Notes: generated by a model from the sequence alone, not told the origin. A stretch of DNA of 36,265 nucleotides from Hoylesella buccalis ATCC 35310 (GCF_000177075.1 NZ_ADEG01000023.1:1-36265), one strand, 5' to 3'. Counted from the stretch's first letter, positions 24,925 to 33,340 are shown. A program made the numbers and translations.

Positions 24925-25078
24925 CATTGCTTTAAGGATGTTATCTGTATGCTTTTTACAGGTTAGAGCATGTAGATTGCTCATCAAAGTCATGTAGCTT
25001 GAGCAGACAACTCATTGCTTTTGCGCCAAAAGTCGAAATTTCTTACCCGTTCAACTCATTTTTTGCATGCTGTATGCC
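24925..25078 (+). repeat. Cluster 3 of the 22-bp repeat (seven degenerate units)
   Basis: Seven units step at exactly 22 bp from 24925, 24947, 24969, 24991, 25013, 25035 and 25057. Five start CAT; the 24947 unit starts GTAT and the 25035 unit is weak. The 25013 unit, CATTGCTTTTG then CGCCAAAAGTC, closely follows the cluster 2 consensus CATTG..TTTG....CCAAAGT. TGCTCA/TGAGCA is an inverted repeat across units 3 and 4. The array sits in the control region between fecR and the sigma gene. Confidence 0.55.
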
Positions 25079-25300
25079 TATTGATTTTTTCTAGATTGAA
25101 AGTTTGAACTGGCCGTTTTTAGGGTGTTTTTTGTGATAAAAAATTAACTTTTTGTGCGGAATTTAAGGCGATACACGAAGATACATACTACTACTGACGG
25201 CTCGTTTGCAGCAACTCATCACGCCGGCCAAGCAGTTGCTTTTCAATACGAAGGGTTTGTAAAATCAATGTAATATTTTTTAAGATGTTGTTTTTTATCG

Positions 25301-25308
25301 TATATTTG
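25301..25308 (+). promoter_or_regulatory. Promoter -7 element of the ECF sigma gene
   Basis: TATATTTG is an exact TAnnTTTG match, 29 bases before the ATG at 25338. At the -33 position only TTTT is found (25277-25280). This suggests basal transcription of the sigma gene by the primary sigma factor. Confidence 0.6.
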
Positions 25309-25337
25309 CGCAAAAGAATACTTATAAGCACCTTTCA

Positions 25338-25904
25338 ATGTCTAAGAAAATAATAACGGTAGGGCAAACCAACTCCCAGGATATCGAATGCCTAAAAGCA
25401 TACGATGTGCTATTTACACGTTATTATGCCAAGGTGAGAAACTTCGTTTATGCCATCGTCAAAGATGAAAATGAGGCTGAAGACATTGCGCAGGATATCT
25501 TTCTTAAATTGTGGATTCAACGTGATAAAATAGGAATCGTTGACAATTGGGACGCCTATTTGTATGCCATGGCACGCAACTATACGCTGAATGCGCTCAA
25601 ACAGAAAGTGCATGAGCACAATTTAAGAAGTTACCCGGAGACGGGTGTACCCGAAGAAAACTCTTTGGAAGAAATGATTTTCAGTGAAGAACTCAAGGCG
25701 ATTCTCGAAAACGTTATCAGCAAAATGCCCGATCAGCGGCGCAGAGTATTCACCATGAGCAGATTGCAAGGCATGACAAATCAGAAAATCGCACAAGCCT
25801 TGCACATCAGTAAACGCACCGTAGAAACACATATTTCGGCTGCACTGGCACAAATCAGGCGGGTTGTGACGATGGCGGTCGTGTTTCATTTCCTTGTTTC
25901 GTAA
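25338..25904 (+). CDS. ECF RNA polymerase sigma-70 factor (Bacteroidetes family)
   Basis: Extracytoplasmic-function sigma factor of 188 aa expected to activate the SusC operon when FecR releases or activates it. Region 2 is visible at about 27-90 (YYAKVRNFVYAIVKDENEAEDIAQDIFLKLW with a following RDKIG), and region 4 helix-turn-helix at about 132-178 (MPDQRRRVFTMSRLQGMTNQKIAQALHISKRTVETHISAAL). The C-terminus ends in an unusually hydrophobic tail, VVTMAVVFHFLVS. It is divergent from fecR. The STN transporter, FecR and this protein form a complete trans-envelope relay. Confidence 0.95.
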   Translation: MSKKIITVGQTNSQDIECLKAYDVLFTRYYAKVRNFVYAIVKDENEAEDIAQDIFLKLWIQRDKIGIVDNWDAYLYAMARNYTLNALKQKVHEHNLRSYPETGVPEENSLEEMIFSEELKAILENVISKMPDQRRRVFTMSRLQGMTNQKIAQALHISKRTVETHISAALAQIRRVVTMAVVFHFLVS

Positions 25905-26038
25905 AGAGAAACAAAGGTGTTCATCCCCGTCAAGCACGCCCTTGCTTATTGATGGTGCAAAGAACGGCAAGCGTTCATGGCTCAGCTAAACCGCACAACC
26001 ACTTGCCTCATAGAAGCGTTGACGAACGATGCCAACGC

Positions 26039-26524
26039 TTATGCTTTCACTATCAACACGGTAGCATAGGCTGCCATTCCCTCCTGACGACCCACAAAAC
26101 CCATGCGTTCACTGGTGGTAGCTTTGATGGAGATGTTGTCTTCATCGGTTTGCATCAGCCTGGCCAAACAACTCTTCATGGCGGGTATGTGGGGATTTAT
26201 CTTGGGTTGTTCGGCACAAACGGTGGCATCAACATTGCCAAGTTGATACCCCTTGGTGGCGATGAGCGCCATGGTTTTCTGCAATATCACCTTGCTGTCC
26301 ATGTTGAGGGTTTCATCAGAGGTATCGGGAAAGTGGTAGCCGATGTCACGCATGTTGGCTGCTCCAAGCAAAGCATCACAAATGGCATGAATCAACACAT
26401 CGGCATCGCTGTGTCCCAACAATCCCATCGAATGCTCTATCTTGATGCCACCAAGCCAAAGGTCGCGCCCTTCCACCAATTTGTGGACATCATAGCCAAA
26501 ACCAACACGAAAAATAGGAAACAT
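26039..26524 (-). CDS. ispF: 2-C-methyl-D-erythritol 2,4-cyclodiphosphate synthase
   Basis: Fifth enzyme of the MEP isoprenoid pathway: converts CDP-ME 2-phosphate to the cyclic diphosphate with release of CMP. The 161-aa protein shows the metal-binding D-x-H (Asp12, His14 in GYDVHKL), the third ligand and nucleotide-binding region LLGHSDADVLIHAICDALLG, and the C-terminal ATTSERMGFVGRQEG motif. Length is typical; active as a trimer. It lies 3' of porV on the same strand, separated by 121 bases that contain composite element copy B. I recall the same neighbourhood in Porphyromonas gingivalis but cannot verify it here. Confidence 0.97.
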   Translation of the reverse strand: MFPIFRVGFGYDVHKLVEGRDLWLGGIKIEHSMGLLGHSDADVLIHAICDALLGAANMRDIGYHFPDTSDETLNMDSKVILQKTMALIATKGYQLGNVDATVCAEQPKINPHIPAMKSCLARLMQTDEDNISIKATTSERMGFVGRQEGMAAYATVLIVKA

Positions 26525-26563
26525 AAGGTAGAAGTTTTTTAGTTGACAAGTTGACGAGTTTAC

Positions 26564-26638
26564 GAGTTGACAAGTTTACAAGTTGTTAGCCCTGCTAATC
26601 ACTCCCCTCCCCTTTGGGGAGGGGTTGGGGGAGAGGCT
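26564..26638 (-). repeat. Composite 3' element, copy B
   Basis: Reads on the minus strand from seven bases after the porV stop. The first 40 bases hold CCCCTCCCC AAA GGGGAGGGG, and the second part AACTTGTA AACTTGTC AACTC. It matches copy A (13564-13638) without gaps over 75 bp. The octamer array continues past the aligned part to about 26541 with further AACTCGTC and AACTTGTC units, up to 17 bases before the ispF start. Confidence 0.7.
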
Positions 26639-26645
26639 GCCATTA

Positions 26646-27824
26646 TTACCTCCTAAACAAGTCTTTAATCCCATCCATATCAAAGTTCAATGAGAAGCGA
26701 AGAGTCTGGTCAAGAGGGTTACTCTTCGCCATGGCAATAACATAACCTGCATCCAACGAGAACACACTCATCTTGAAACCGGCACCCACCGTAAAGTATT
26801 TTAGGTTACCTTTATTCTCTGCTTGATGATGATAACCCGCTCGCAAGGCGAACTGATCGTGATAAACATACTCGGCACCTACGCTCCATTGTATTTCCTG
26901 CAACTCTTCTTTCGCCCCATTGGGTGCATCGCTGAAGCTCTTGAAGATGCCGCTGATGCTCGACACATCATAATATTCTTTCTGCACACGCTCCTGGTAG
27001 TCCTCCGTACTCTCGCCCTCATTCTGTTTTGGGTAGGTGGGTACTAATAATTTGTTGGCATCGGCTGCCAAGGTAAATCGGTTATATTCATCGATGGGAA
27101 TCATCAGAGAAGCACCCAACCGCAGGTTGGTGGGAATGAACTCACTGTTGTCGCTGCCACCAAAAGTTATCTTACTACCGATGTTTGAGATGTTGAGACC
27201 GATGCCCAACTGACTTTCACGTTCCCCAAGGTTGATATAATTTTGATAATAGGCCGAGATGTCTGCGGCGAAAGCCGAGCCAGGAGTGGTTTCATCTTTA
27301 AAGTCGTAAGTTAAGTCAGAGTAAATCCAACGCACGGCAGCACCTAATGAAAACCGCTCACTCAGCATCAACGAGTAGGCTACATCCAATGACATTTCGT
27401 ATGGGTTGATGGTCATCCCACCCCCTTTGCCATCTCTGTCAACATTGGTTGTCACCTCGCCCAGTGAGAAATAGCGCAGCGAACCAGACACGGCACTATA
27501 GTCACCAATGCGATAGTAGCCAGCCAGGTAGGCTAAATCGATGTCGTTAACCAACTGTCGGAGCCACGGTGTGTAGTTGAGTGCCACTCCAGCGCGGCTG
27601 ATGGTGAAGGGATATTTGGCTGGGTTCCAATATTGTGAAACCACGTCGGGATCGGTAGCCGCTCCCACATCACCCATGCCGGCCGAGCGAGCATCGGGTG
27701 CAATCATTTGTGAAGTGACCGATGAGTGGACTGGATTAAACATGTTTCGTTTGTCTTGTGCTGACAATGTAATGGCAAAGCACACAAACAACAGCATGCA
27801 AAATATTCTTGGAAATGTTTTCAT
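26646..27824 (-). CDS. porV: Type IX secretion system outer-membrane protein PorV
   Basis: FadL-like beta-barrel of 392 aa. Signal peptide about 1-22 (ending LSAQ), then the segment SSVTSQMIAPDARSAGMGDVGAATDPDV, a hallmark of the PorV/LptO family. The rest alternates in barrel strands and ends near FSLNFDMDGIKDLFRR. PorV binds cargo C-terminal domains after passage through the SprA channel and hands them to PorU. It follows porU by 48 bases, and the pair is normally adjacent, so this is the surface-attachment module of the T9SS. Confidence 0.95.
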   Translation of the reverse strand: MKTFPRIFCMLLFVCFAITLSAQDKRNMFNPVHSSVTSQMIAPDARSAGMGDVGAATDPDVVSQYWNPAKYPFTISRAGVALNYTPWLRQLVNDIDLAYLAGYYRIGDYSAVSGSLRYFSLGEVTTNVDRDGKGGGMTINPYEMSLDVAYSLMLSERFSLGAAVRWIYSDLTYDFKDETTPGSAFAADISAYYQNYINLGERESQLGIGLNISNIGSKITFGGSDNSEFIPTNLRLGASLMIPIDEYNRFTLAADANKLLVPTYPKQNEGESTEDYQERVQKEYYDVSSISGIFKSFSDAPNGAKEELQEIQWSVGAEYVYHDQFALRAGYHHQAENKGNLKYFTVGAGFKMSVFSLDAGYVIAMAKSNPLDQTLRFSLNFDMDGIKDLFRR

Positions 27825-27872
27825 TCTGTTCAGTAACTCTTTTCTGTTATTGATTAAAAACGCACGGGATGG

Positions 27873-30800
27873 TTAATTATTGCCTATCACGATGAGTTTC
27901 TTCGCTTTGGAAACCTTCTGACTGCCCTCAGAAGAGAGTGACACACGATAGAGATAAACGCCGGTTTGCAAGCGTGCCCCATTGTCAACTATCAAATCCC
28001 AGTCAACGGTATAAGCATCATTAGTACTCACGCCACGTTCCTGATGCTTCCACAATTGGCGACCACTCATGTCAAACACGTCAATTTCCACATCCACCTG
28101 TGCGCCCACCCTATCGTGGTTGATAATGAAGGTCGTTGTGGTGCGTGCGGGATTGTTCGTGCAATCGACCGAAAACAGGTTGGGTTGCATGCCCTTGACG
28201 ACATGGAATGTCAGTTCTGCGGTTGAAGAATTGTTCAGAACGTCCCATGCTCTGAATTGCAACTTGTGCGGGCCAGGAGCCAATTCGGGGATGTTGTAAT
28301 GCGTGGTTCCGGTGGTATAGCTGCCAAAGTCGTACACGAAATGATCGTTGAGGTTATACGTTTTTGACATTTCTCCATCGATAATCAACTGCAAGTCGTG
28401 CCCAATGCCGCTTCCGGCACTATTGATTCCATTCTCATCGGTGATTTTCGCAACGAAATAAGGCGTGCTATTCACCTTATCACCATTGGTGAACGACGGC
28501 GAGTTGAGGTAACAGTAAATGGATGGGCCGATGGAATCGTTGGCCACATCGGCCGTGCCACCAATCGTGAACGCCTCGCTGGTACCGTGCGCCTTCAGCC
28601 GATGGTCATCACTAAGGGCATACAAATTCATCAATCCCGTGCCATCCGTGTAATTGATGTCCTGCGGAATGGCGAAGGTCAACGTAAACCTTCCGCCCAC
28701 AACGTTGCCAGATCCATTGAACAATGTCTTGGTGCGATCGTAATAGGTAAACGGACTGGTGATGTCAGCCGCATCATTCATTCGGCAAACAATTTTTTCT
28801 TGGCTATCCCGAACGGTTACAGTTACCTTTCCATTGAAGTCGGCTGCGTGTTCTACATGCCCCGTCACTTTAGCTATTCCACCAGCCTTGAGAGAAGCTT
28901 TGACGTCAGTTGACACGGGTGAACCATTGATGGAATCGACAACCACCTTTAAGGTGGGTTGATGAAGTGCCACGGCTGGGTCGCCCAACAATGAATATTG
29001 CAGTTTGTTGTCGGTCAAGTCGCGTTTAGTATCAATCATCTCATTCTTGGCCAAGCGTTGAGCTTCACCTATCGTAATCGGTTTGCCAGCACGGTCCTTG
29101 CTCAACACATGCCGCAGGAAAGAGGTGTTAATCTGGGCGTTGTAATAAGCCCAAACGGTACGAGTTGTGCCAAAGAAAGCCAAAGCGCCGCCCTTCGGAT
29201 TGAGTACGGCTGCCTCACCAATGGTTGGAACCACGCCATCGAAAGGCATGATGTCACACGAAGCAGTGACCCACAAAGGAAGATTTGGATTGTTGAACGA
29301 CTGAAAATCACTAAAATTTAATACCTTTTCATGGGAAATCTGTATTTCTGACCCATGTCCACCGTAATCCATGATGAGGGCTCCTGCTGCCTGTTGCTGC
29401 TTAATCAGTCGAGTTACCTCCGGGTAGGCATGTCCAGTAGACGAAGTTTCGCGTACGTATGCATCCCACATGATTTTCTTTACCAAATAGCTGGGATACT
29501 GTGTTGAAATAGCATCAGCCGTGGCATTGATGTCATGCATGTGCAGATTATCCTCGCCATCATCGCCCATGAACACCAAGGTGTTTTGCCATGCACCGCC
29601 ATTTTGGTTTTTCACATAGTTGATAACCTTATCAACCATCACTTTGGCCTCGGCTTCTGTCTTCACAGGAAAACGCCCCACGGCGACATCTTGCTTGTCA
29701 GAGAAATTTGTATTCAAACCTTCTCCATCGTCCAAAGCGCAAAAGAAACCATCGTCTACATAGCAATGAAGGGCGTTGAACGAATTTTCACTTTCAAAAC
29801 AAAGCAGGTAATCGTCTGGATTGAGGTTGCGACAGTTAGCCGTCAGCATTCGGTTGTCCCAAACACAATCGCCAAACAGCAGCAGATATTTCGGCATGTC
29901 AGCGTCGGTTTGTGCCCGATCGTACAACATCTTGAGGTATCTGCGGTAGGCATTGGCATCAGGAGTGCCGCTCGAGAACTCGTTATAAAGTTCATCAGCC
30001 GGCACGATGCGTACCCGCATGCCATCGTTTTGTTCGTGGAAAGCCTTCAAACGTTCAGCCTGCGTGTGCAGTTTTTGACTGGTAGGAATGATGATGACCA
30101 TGTCGACGAAGCCATCTCCATGCAAGTCTTGGTTGGTAATGTTGTAAACATATTCAGGGACAGGGAAGGAGGTTCCTTTGAGTTGTGGTGCCGGCAGAGG
30201 CTTTTGCCATGTAAAAGAAATATAATCTAAGCGAATTGGACCACCGGAGTTCGTGGATATCTTGACCGAATCAGTCGTCCCTGTTCTGTTGATTTCATAT
30301 ACCGCACCCGCTTCATTTCCACTATCATGTTCTCTTAAACGGATGTTCAACGTCCCCAATTCGGCATTCTGATAGGTCACGGTTGCCAGAGATGCGGTGC
30401 CAGCTGATAGATTTACTGACATCTTAGCACTGCCTTGATCCGCCTTAGACGGAATGATAAAAGTCTTGGAAGAACCAGCAGGGATGGGATTGGGGTCAAA
30501 CAGGTTGCGCCCGCCAGCATACCATGCATGTGCATCAACTTCGTAAAGGGTGTGATAATCGTCAGGCGATGGATAGAAAGATGCCAGAAACGCCGTAGAA
30601 TCAACGGACGTGAGGGCGTCATCTGTCTGCGTCAAAAAGTAATAGCCATAATCTGAATAAGGGTTGCGAGTGCGACGAGTGGCTGTGTTGGAATCCCATG
30701 ACACTGGCCCGTATGCATAAAACAATCGACGCCCATCAACCCAACAGGTGGGAACTTCCTTCAAATCATCGGTTGCCACCAAATCTTCAGCAACCAGTTT

Positions 30801-31415
30801 CTCATTTTGCAACCTACCGCCATAGCCATAAACTTTCACCTTATTAATATCTGTAAAACCGGCCTTACGAATCAAGTCATCCGTCAATCGGTACACACCC
30901 GATGCGGGTACGCGTATCTTTGCCCACTTACCAGACGCCAATACCGAGTGAGCCGCATAACGACTCGCACCGCCTGCTCTTGTTTGTACGGCGGCATGTC
31001 GCAGCGATTGTTTGCGTGGCTGGGCTTCTAACCGTAGCATGAAGCTGACCAAGATTTGATATTTACCGTCACGAAACACCAAAGGGCAGAAGTCTACCTC
31101 CAACGATCCCTTCTTTCTATCCAAAGCCAACCGCTGTCGGATAGGTGGCAAGGCTGGCAATGGTGCATCAGAAAGCTGTCTGTATCGTGCAATATCGGCC
31201 GACGTCATGTCGATAAATTCGGGATAGAGAATAGAAACGGAATAGAAAGAATTGGCGTATTGATCGCCCAGCGCAAAGGAATGAGAGAAATGAGGCAACC
31301 GTGAATCTATCTTCACGTCGGCTGCCGTCAAGTTAAAAAAACGCTCTTGAGCAGAAAGACTCAAGCACAAAAGCGACAAAAAACCAATCACAAGAAATTT
31401 GATTCCTCTCAACAC
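27873..31415 (-). CDS. porU: Type IX secretion system sortase PorU
   Basis: Surface gingipain-like peptidase of 1180 aa that removes the C-terminal sorting domain of T9SS cargo and attaches the cargo to A-LPS. Signal peptide about 1-22 (LSLSAQ). The C25 peptidase domain lies around 400-790, with catalytic His687 in GGHGSE and Cys720 in TASCDIM. Their 33-residue spacing equals that of the gingipain RgpB pair (His211, Cys244). Large Ig-like beta domains follow, and the C-terminus has its own sorting-type domain (TGVYLYRVSLSSEG near the end), kept in PorU. It starts 17 bases after the upstream hydrolase gene and runs into porV. Its cargo is not encoded in this window. Confidence 0.96.
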   Translation of the reverse strand: MLRGIKFLVIGFLSLLCLSLSAQERFFNLTAADVKIDSRLPHFSHSFALGDQYANSFYSVSILYPEFIDMTSADIARYRQLSDAPLPALPPIRQRLALDRKKGSLEVDFCPLVFRDGKYQILVSFMLRLEAQPRKQSLRHAAVQTRAGGASRYAAHSVLASGKWAKIRVPASGVYRLTDDLIRKAGFTDINKVKVYGYGGRLQNEKLVAEDLVATDDLKEVPTCWVDGRRLFYAYGPVSWDSNTATRRTRNPYSDYGYYFLTQTDDALTSVDSTAFLASFYPSPDDYHTLYEVDAHAWYAGGRNLFDPNPIPAGSSKTFIIPSKADQGSAKMSVNLSAGTASLATVTYQNAELGTLNIRLREHDSGNEAGAVYEINRTGTTDSVKISTNSGGPIRLDYISFTWQKPLPAPQLKGTSFPVPEYVYNITNQDLHGDGFVDMVIIIPTSQKLHTQAERLKAFHEQNDGMRVRIVPADELYNEFSSGTPDANAYRRYLKMLYDRAQTDADMPKYLLLFGDCVWDNRMLTANCRNLNPDDYLLCFESENSFNALHCYVDDGFFCALDDGEGLNTNFSDKQDVAVGRFPVKTEAEAKVMVDKVINYVKNQNGGAWQNTLVFMGDDGEDNLHMHDINATADAISTQYPSYLVKKIMWDAYVRETSSTGHAYPEVTRLIKQQQAAGALIMDYGGHGSEIQISHEKVLNFSDFQSFNNPNLPLWVTASCDIMPFDGVVPTIGEAAVLNPKGGALAFFGTTRTVWAYYNAQINTSFLRHVLSKDRAGKPITIGEAQRLAKNEMIDTKRDLTDNKLQYSLLGDPAVALHQPTLKVVVDSINGSPVSTDVKASLKAGGIAKVTGHVEHAADFNGKVTVTVRDSQEKIVCRMNDAADITSPFTYYDRTKTLFNGSGNVVGGRFTLTFAIPQDINYTDGTGLMNLYALSDDHRLKAHGTSEAFTIGGTADVANDSIGPSIYCYLNSPSFTNGDKVNSTPYFVAKITDENGINSAGSGIGHDLQLIIDGEMSKTYNLNDHFVYDFGSYTTGTTHYNIPELAPGPHKLQFRAWDVLNNSSTAELTFHVVKGMQPNLFSVDCTNNPARTTTTFIINHDRVGAQVDVEIDVFDMSGRQLWKHQERGVSTNDAYTVDWDLIVDNGARLQTGVYLYRVSLSSEGSQKVSKAKKLIVIGNN

Positions 31416-31432
31416 GCGTTCTAATTCTGTGT

Positions 31433-32050
31433 TTATTTACAATTCATTTCAAGCACTTTCCGGTCTGTCAGATATCCTTCCAAATGGTCGTTTACCTCCA
31501 CAGGACCCGTTCCCGCAGGCGTGCCGGTGTACAAGATATCACCAGTTTTCAAGGTAAAATACCGACTGATATAAGCTATCAGCTCATCAATCTTGTACAA
31601 CATGTCACCCGTGAACCCTTCTTGCACCGTCTGTCCATTGATATCAAGGTGGAAGTTGAGTGCCTGTACGTCGCGAAACTTGTCCACATCTACCCAGTCA
31701 CCCAACGCAGCCGCACCATCAAATCCTTTGGATAGCTCCCAAGGCTGCCCTGCTGCGCGTAACTTTTGTTGCAACTCACGAGCGGTGAAATCTATTCCTA
31801 AGGTAACAGCGTCGTAGTAACGATGGGCAAATCGTTCTGAGATAGTCTTACCTAATCGACAAATCCGCACGACCACTTCAGCCTCGTATTCTATCCTCCC
31901 CAAGTCATCGGGAATGAAGAACGGCTTATGATCTTTGAGTAAAGCCGAATCAGGCTTCATGAAAATCACAGGATTCTCTGGTTTTAATAACGTTCCCAAC
32001 AGCTCTTTATTGTGCTGTGCGTAATTCATTCCAACGGCAAATATTTTCAT
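31433..32050 (-). CDS. Fumarylacetoacetate hydrolase family protein (acylpyruvase-like)
   Basis: Cytoplasmic metal-dependent hydrolase or decarboxylase of 205 aa in the short FAH group (like human FAHD1 or bacterial YcgM). The metal-site motif IEYEAEVVV carries Glu54, Glu56 and Glu58 (the family uses E-x-E), with the third ligand Asp87 in LGIDFTAREL. A conserved YTGTPAGTGPV segment lies near the C-terminus. Likely substrates are acylpyruvates or oxaloacetate, not resolved by sequence. It precedes porU by 17 bases and probably shares its promoter. No functional link to secretion is evident. Confidence 0.92.
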   Translation of the reverse strand: MKIFAVGMNYAQHNKELLGTLLKPENPVIFMKPDSALLKDHKPFFIPDDLGRIEYEAEVVVRICRLGKTISERFAHRYYDAVTLGIDFTARELQQKLRAAGQPWELSKGFDGAAALGDWVDVDKFRDVQALNFHLDINGQTVQEGFTGDMLYKIDELIAYISRYFTLKTGDILYTGTPAGTGPVEVNDHLEGYLTDRKVLEMNCK

Positions 32051-32107
32051 ATCTCTGATTTTTTTCTATTGATTCTACGCAGCCGGCAGCTGCAATTTGG
32101 TATGCTG

Positions 32108-32139
32108 CAAAGATACTACAAATTAAAATAAGTAGCGAA
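32108..32139 (-). promoter_or_regulatory. Probable promoter of the FAH-porU-porV unit
   Basis: TATCTTTG on the minus strand (32108-32115) matches TAnnTTTG exactly, with TTCG (32136-32139) 20 bases upstream in place of TTTG. It lies 58 bases before the hydrolase ATG and just after the tsf terminator. Confidence 0.6.
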
Positions 32140-32149
32140 GATAAACGGA

Positions 32150-32184
32150 AAAAGCCCGATTGAGAGATACCCAACCGGACTTTT
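32150..32184 (-). terminator. Intrinsic terminator after tsf
   Basis: AAAAGTCCGGTTG (32184-32172) pairs with CAATCGGGCTTTT (32162-32150) as a 13-bp stem with two G-T pairs and a nine-base loop. It ends in TTTTT on the minus strand. It closes the rplM-rpsI-rpsB-tsf transcript. Confidence 0.85.
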
Positions 32185-32221
32185 CTATGTAACAAATCTT
32201 CCTTCTTTGGAAAGTTATTTC

Positions 32222-33214
32222 TTAATCTGCGCGCAAGCTAAAACGCTTGAAATCAACGATTGACAAGTCCTTGTCAGCCTGTTTCAAATACTCAGAAACA
32301 GTGATTTTGCTGTCCTGGATGTATTCTTGGTTCAACAAGCAGTTTTCCTTGAAGAACTTGTTCATACGGCCTTTGGCAATATTCTGAATCATGTTTTCTT
32401 GCAAGTGCTCCTTCTTGTCAGCTGCTGTTTCAGCCTTAATCTTACGAATCTCGTCTGCTTGCTCAGCGGTAATTTCACCCTTGCGGAGGCCTTCCTCCAT
32501 GTGTTCCTCGCTCTCAGCGATATACAAGTTGAAGCCAGCTTTCTTCAATGCTGCTGTGACAGCCTTCTCAATCTGCTCTTCTTTGGTCTTCTCTACGGCC
32601 ACCTTGTACTCAGCGTCTTTCACTTCTTGCGAAACACTTTCTTCATTCAAGGCCACAGGGTTCATCGCAGCAACCTGCATGGCGATGTTGTGAGCCTGCT
32701 CTTCGGCAGGTTTGTTGGTCTGAACCATCGTGCACAAGATGTTCTTGTTCATGTGGTTGTATGCCTCGATGTTTTCTCCTTCGAGGAAACGATAGCCATC
32801 CAACTCCATCTTCTCGCCTGTGATACCAGAACGAAGTTTAACGGTTGTGGCAACATCTTTTCCATCTGCGAGCTTCAAAGTCAGAATTTCATCGATGGTC
32901 TTGGCCTTAGCAGCAACGGCAGCGTCGAGGATGTTTTGTGTACATTCGATGAAGTCCTTGCCGTTTGCCACGAAGTCGGTTTCGCACTTCAAGGCGATCA
33001 TTGCAGCGAAGTCTTTGTCAACTTTCACGAGCACACAACCGTTTGAAGTTTCACGATCAGAACGCTTGGCAGCGATAGCCAGTCCGCGTTCACGAACCAA
33101 CTCAACAGCCTTGTCCATGTCACCAGCAGCTTCGGTCAACGCTTTCTTGCAATCAGCCAAACCAGCGCCGGTCATTTTACGAAGCTTTTGTATATCAGCA
33201 ATTGTTACAGCCAT
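32222..33214 (-). CDS. tsf: Translation elongation factor Ts
   Basis: Guanine-nucleotide exchange factor for EF-Tu, 330 aa. The N-terminal UBA-like domain (about 1-45, VTIADIQKLRKMTGAGLADCKKAL) and the signature CETDFVAN (TDFV at 79-82) contact EF-Tu. Two core exchange domains follow, with a helical insert rich in Lys and Glu near 200-270. The length is at the upper end for EF-Ts, as usual in Bacteroidales. It follows rpsB by 126 bases, in the widely conserved rpsB-tsf order, with a long hairpin in between. Confidence 0.98.
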   Translation of the reverse strand: MAVTIADIQKLRKMTGAGLADCKKALTEAAGDMDKAVELVRERGLAIAAKRSDRETSNGCVLVKVDKDFAAMIALKCETDFVANGKDFIECTQNILDAAVAAKAKTIDEILTLKLADGKDVATTVKLRSGITGEKMELDGYRFLEGENIEAYNHMNKNILCTMVQTNKPAEEQAHNIAMQVAAMNPVALNEESVSQEVKDAEYKVAVEKTKEEQIEKAVTAALKKAGFNLYIAESEEHMEEGLRKGEITAEQADEIRKIKAETAADKKEHLQENMIQNIAKGRMNKFFKENCLLNQEYIQDSKITVSEYLKQADKDLSIVDFKRFSLRAD

Positions 33215-33266
33215 AATATAAAAATCTTATTTATTGGGTTAATATTATTCTTTTATAAAAAAGGAC

Positions 33267-33329
33267 AGAGAAGAATGAAGAGCGCACCAGATATGTAAAG
33301 AACATACCTATCCCCCTTCGTTCTTCTCT
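33267..33329 (-). promoter_or_regulatory. Long hairpin in the rpsB-tsf spacer, possible attenuator
   Basis: AGAGAAGAATGAAG (33267-33280) pairs with CTTCGTTCTTCTCT (33316-33329) over 14 bp with one G-T pair, with a further TATGT/ACATA stem in the 35-base loop. On the minus strand a T-rich run (CCTTTTTTATAAAAG) follows five bases after the stem. It lies between the rpsB stop and the tsf start, so it could reduce read-through into tsf or act as a processing site. Confidence 0.5.
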
Positions 33330-33340
33330 ATTCAATATGA

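Larger units (their letters stand above)
24599..25337. other. Divergent spacer between fecR and the ECF sigma gene
   Basis: A 739-base AT-rich region without a supportable gene. From 24925 to 25078 it contains repeat cluster 3, and near its right end the sigma promoter. The parts 24599-24924 and 25079-25290 hold nothing else recognised; no TAnnTTTG motif was found before fecR on the minus strand. Confidence 0.5.

Noticed and set aside
25949..26542. Plus-strand open frame of 197 codons
   Set aside because: It is antisense to ispF, which has all family motifs; the frame is His/Gly-rich with no domain.
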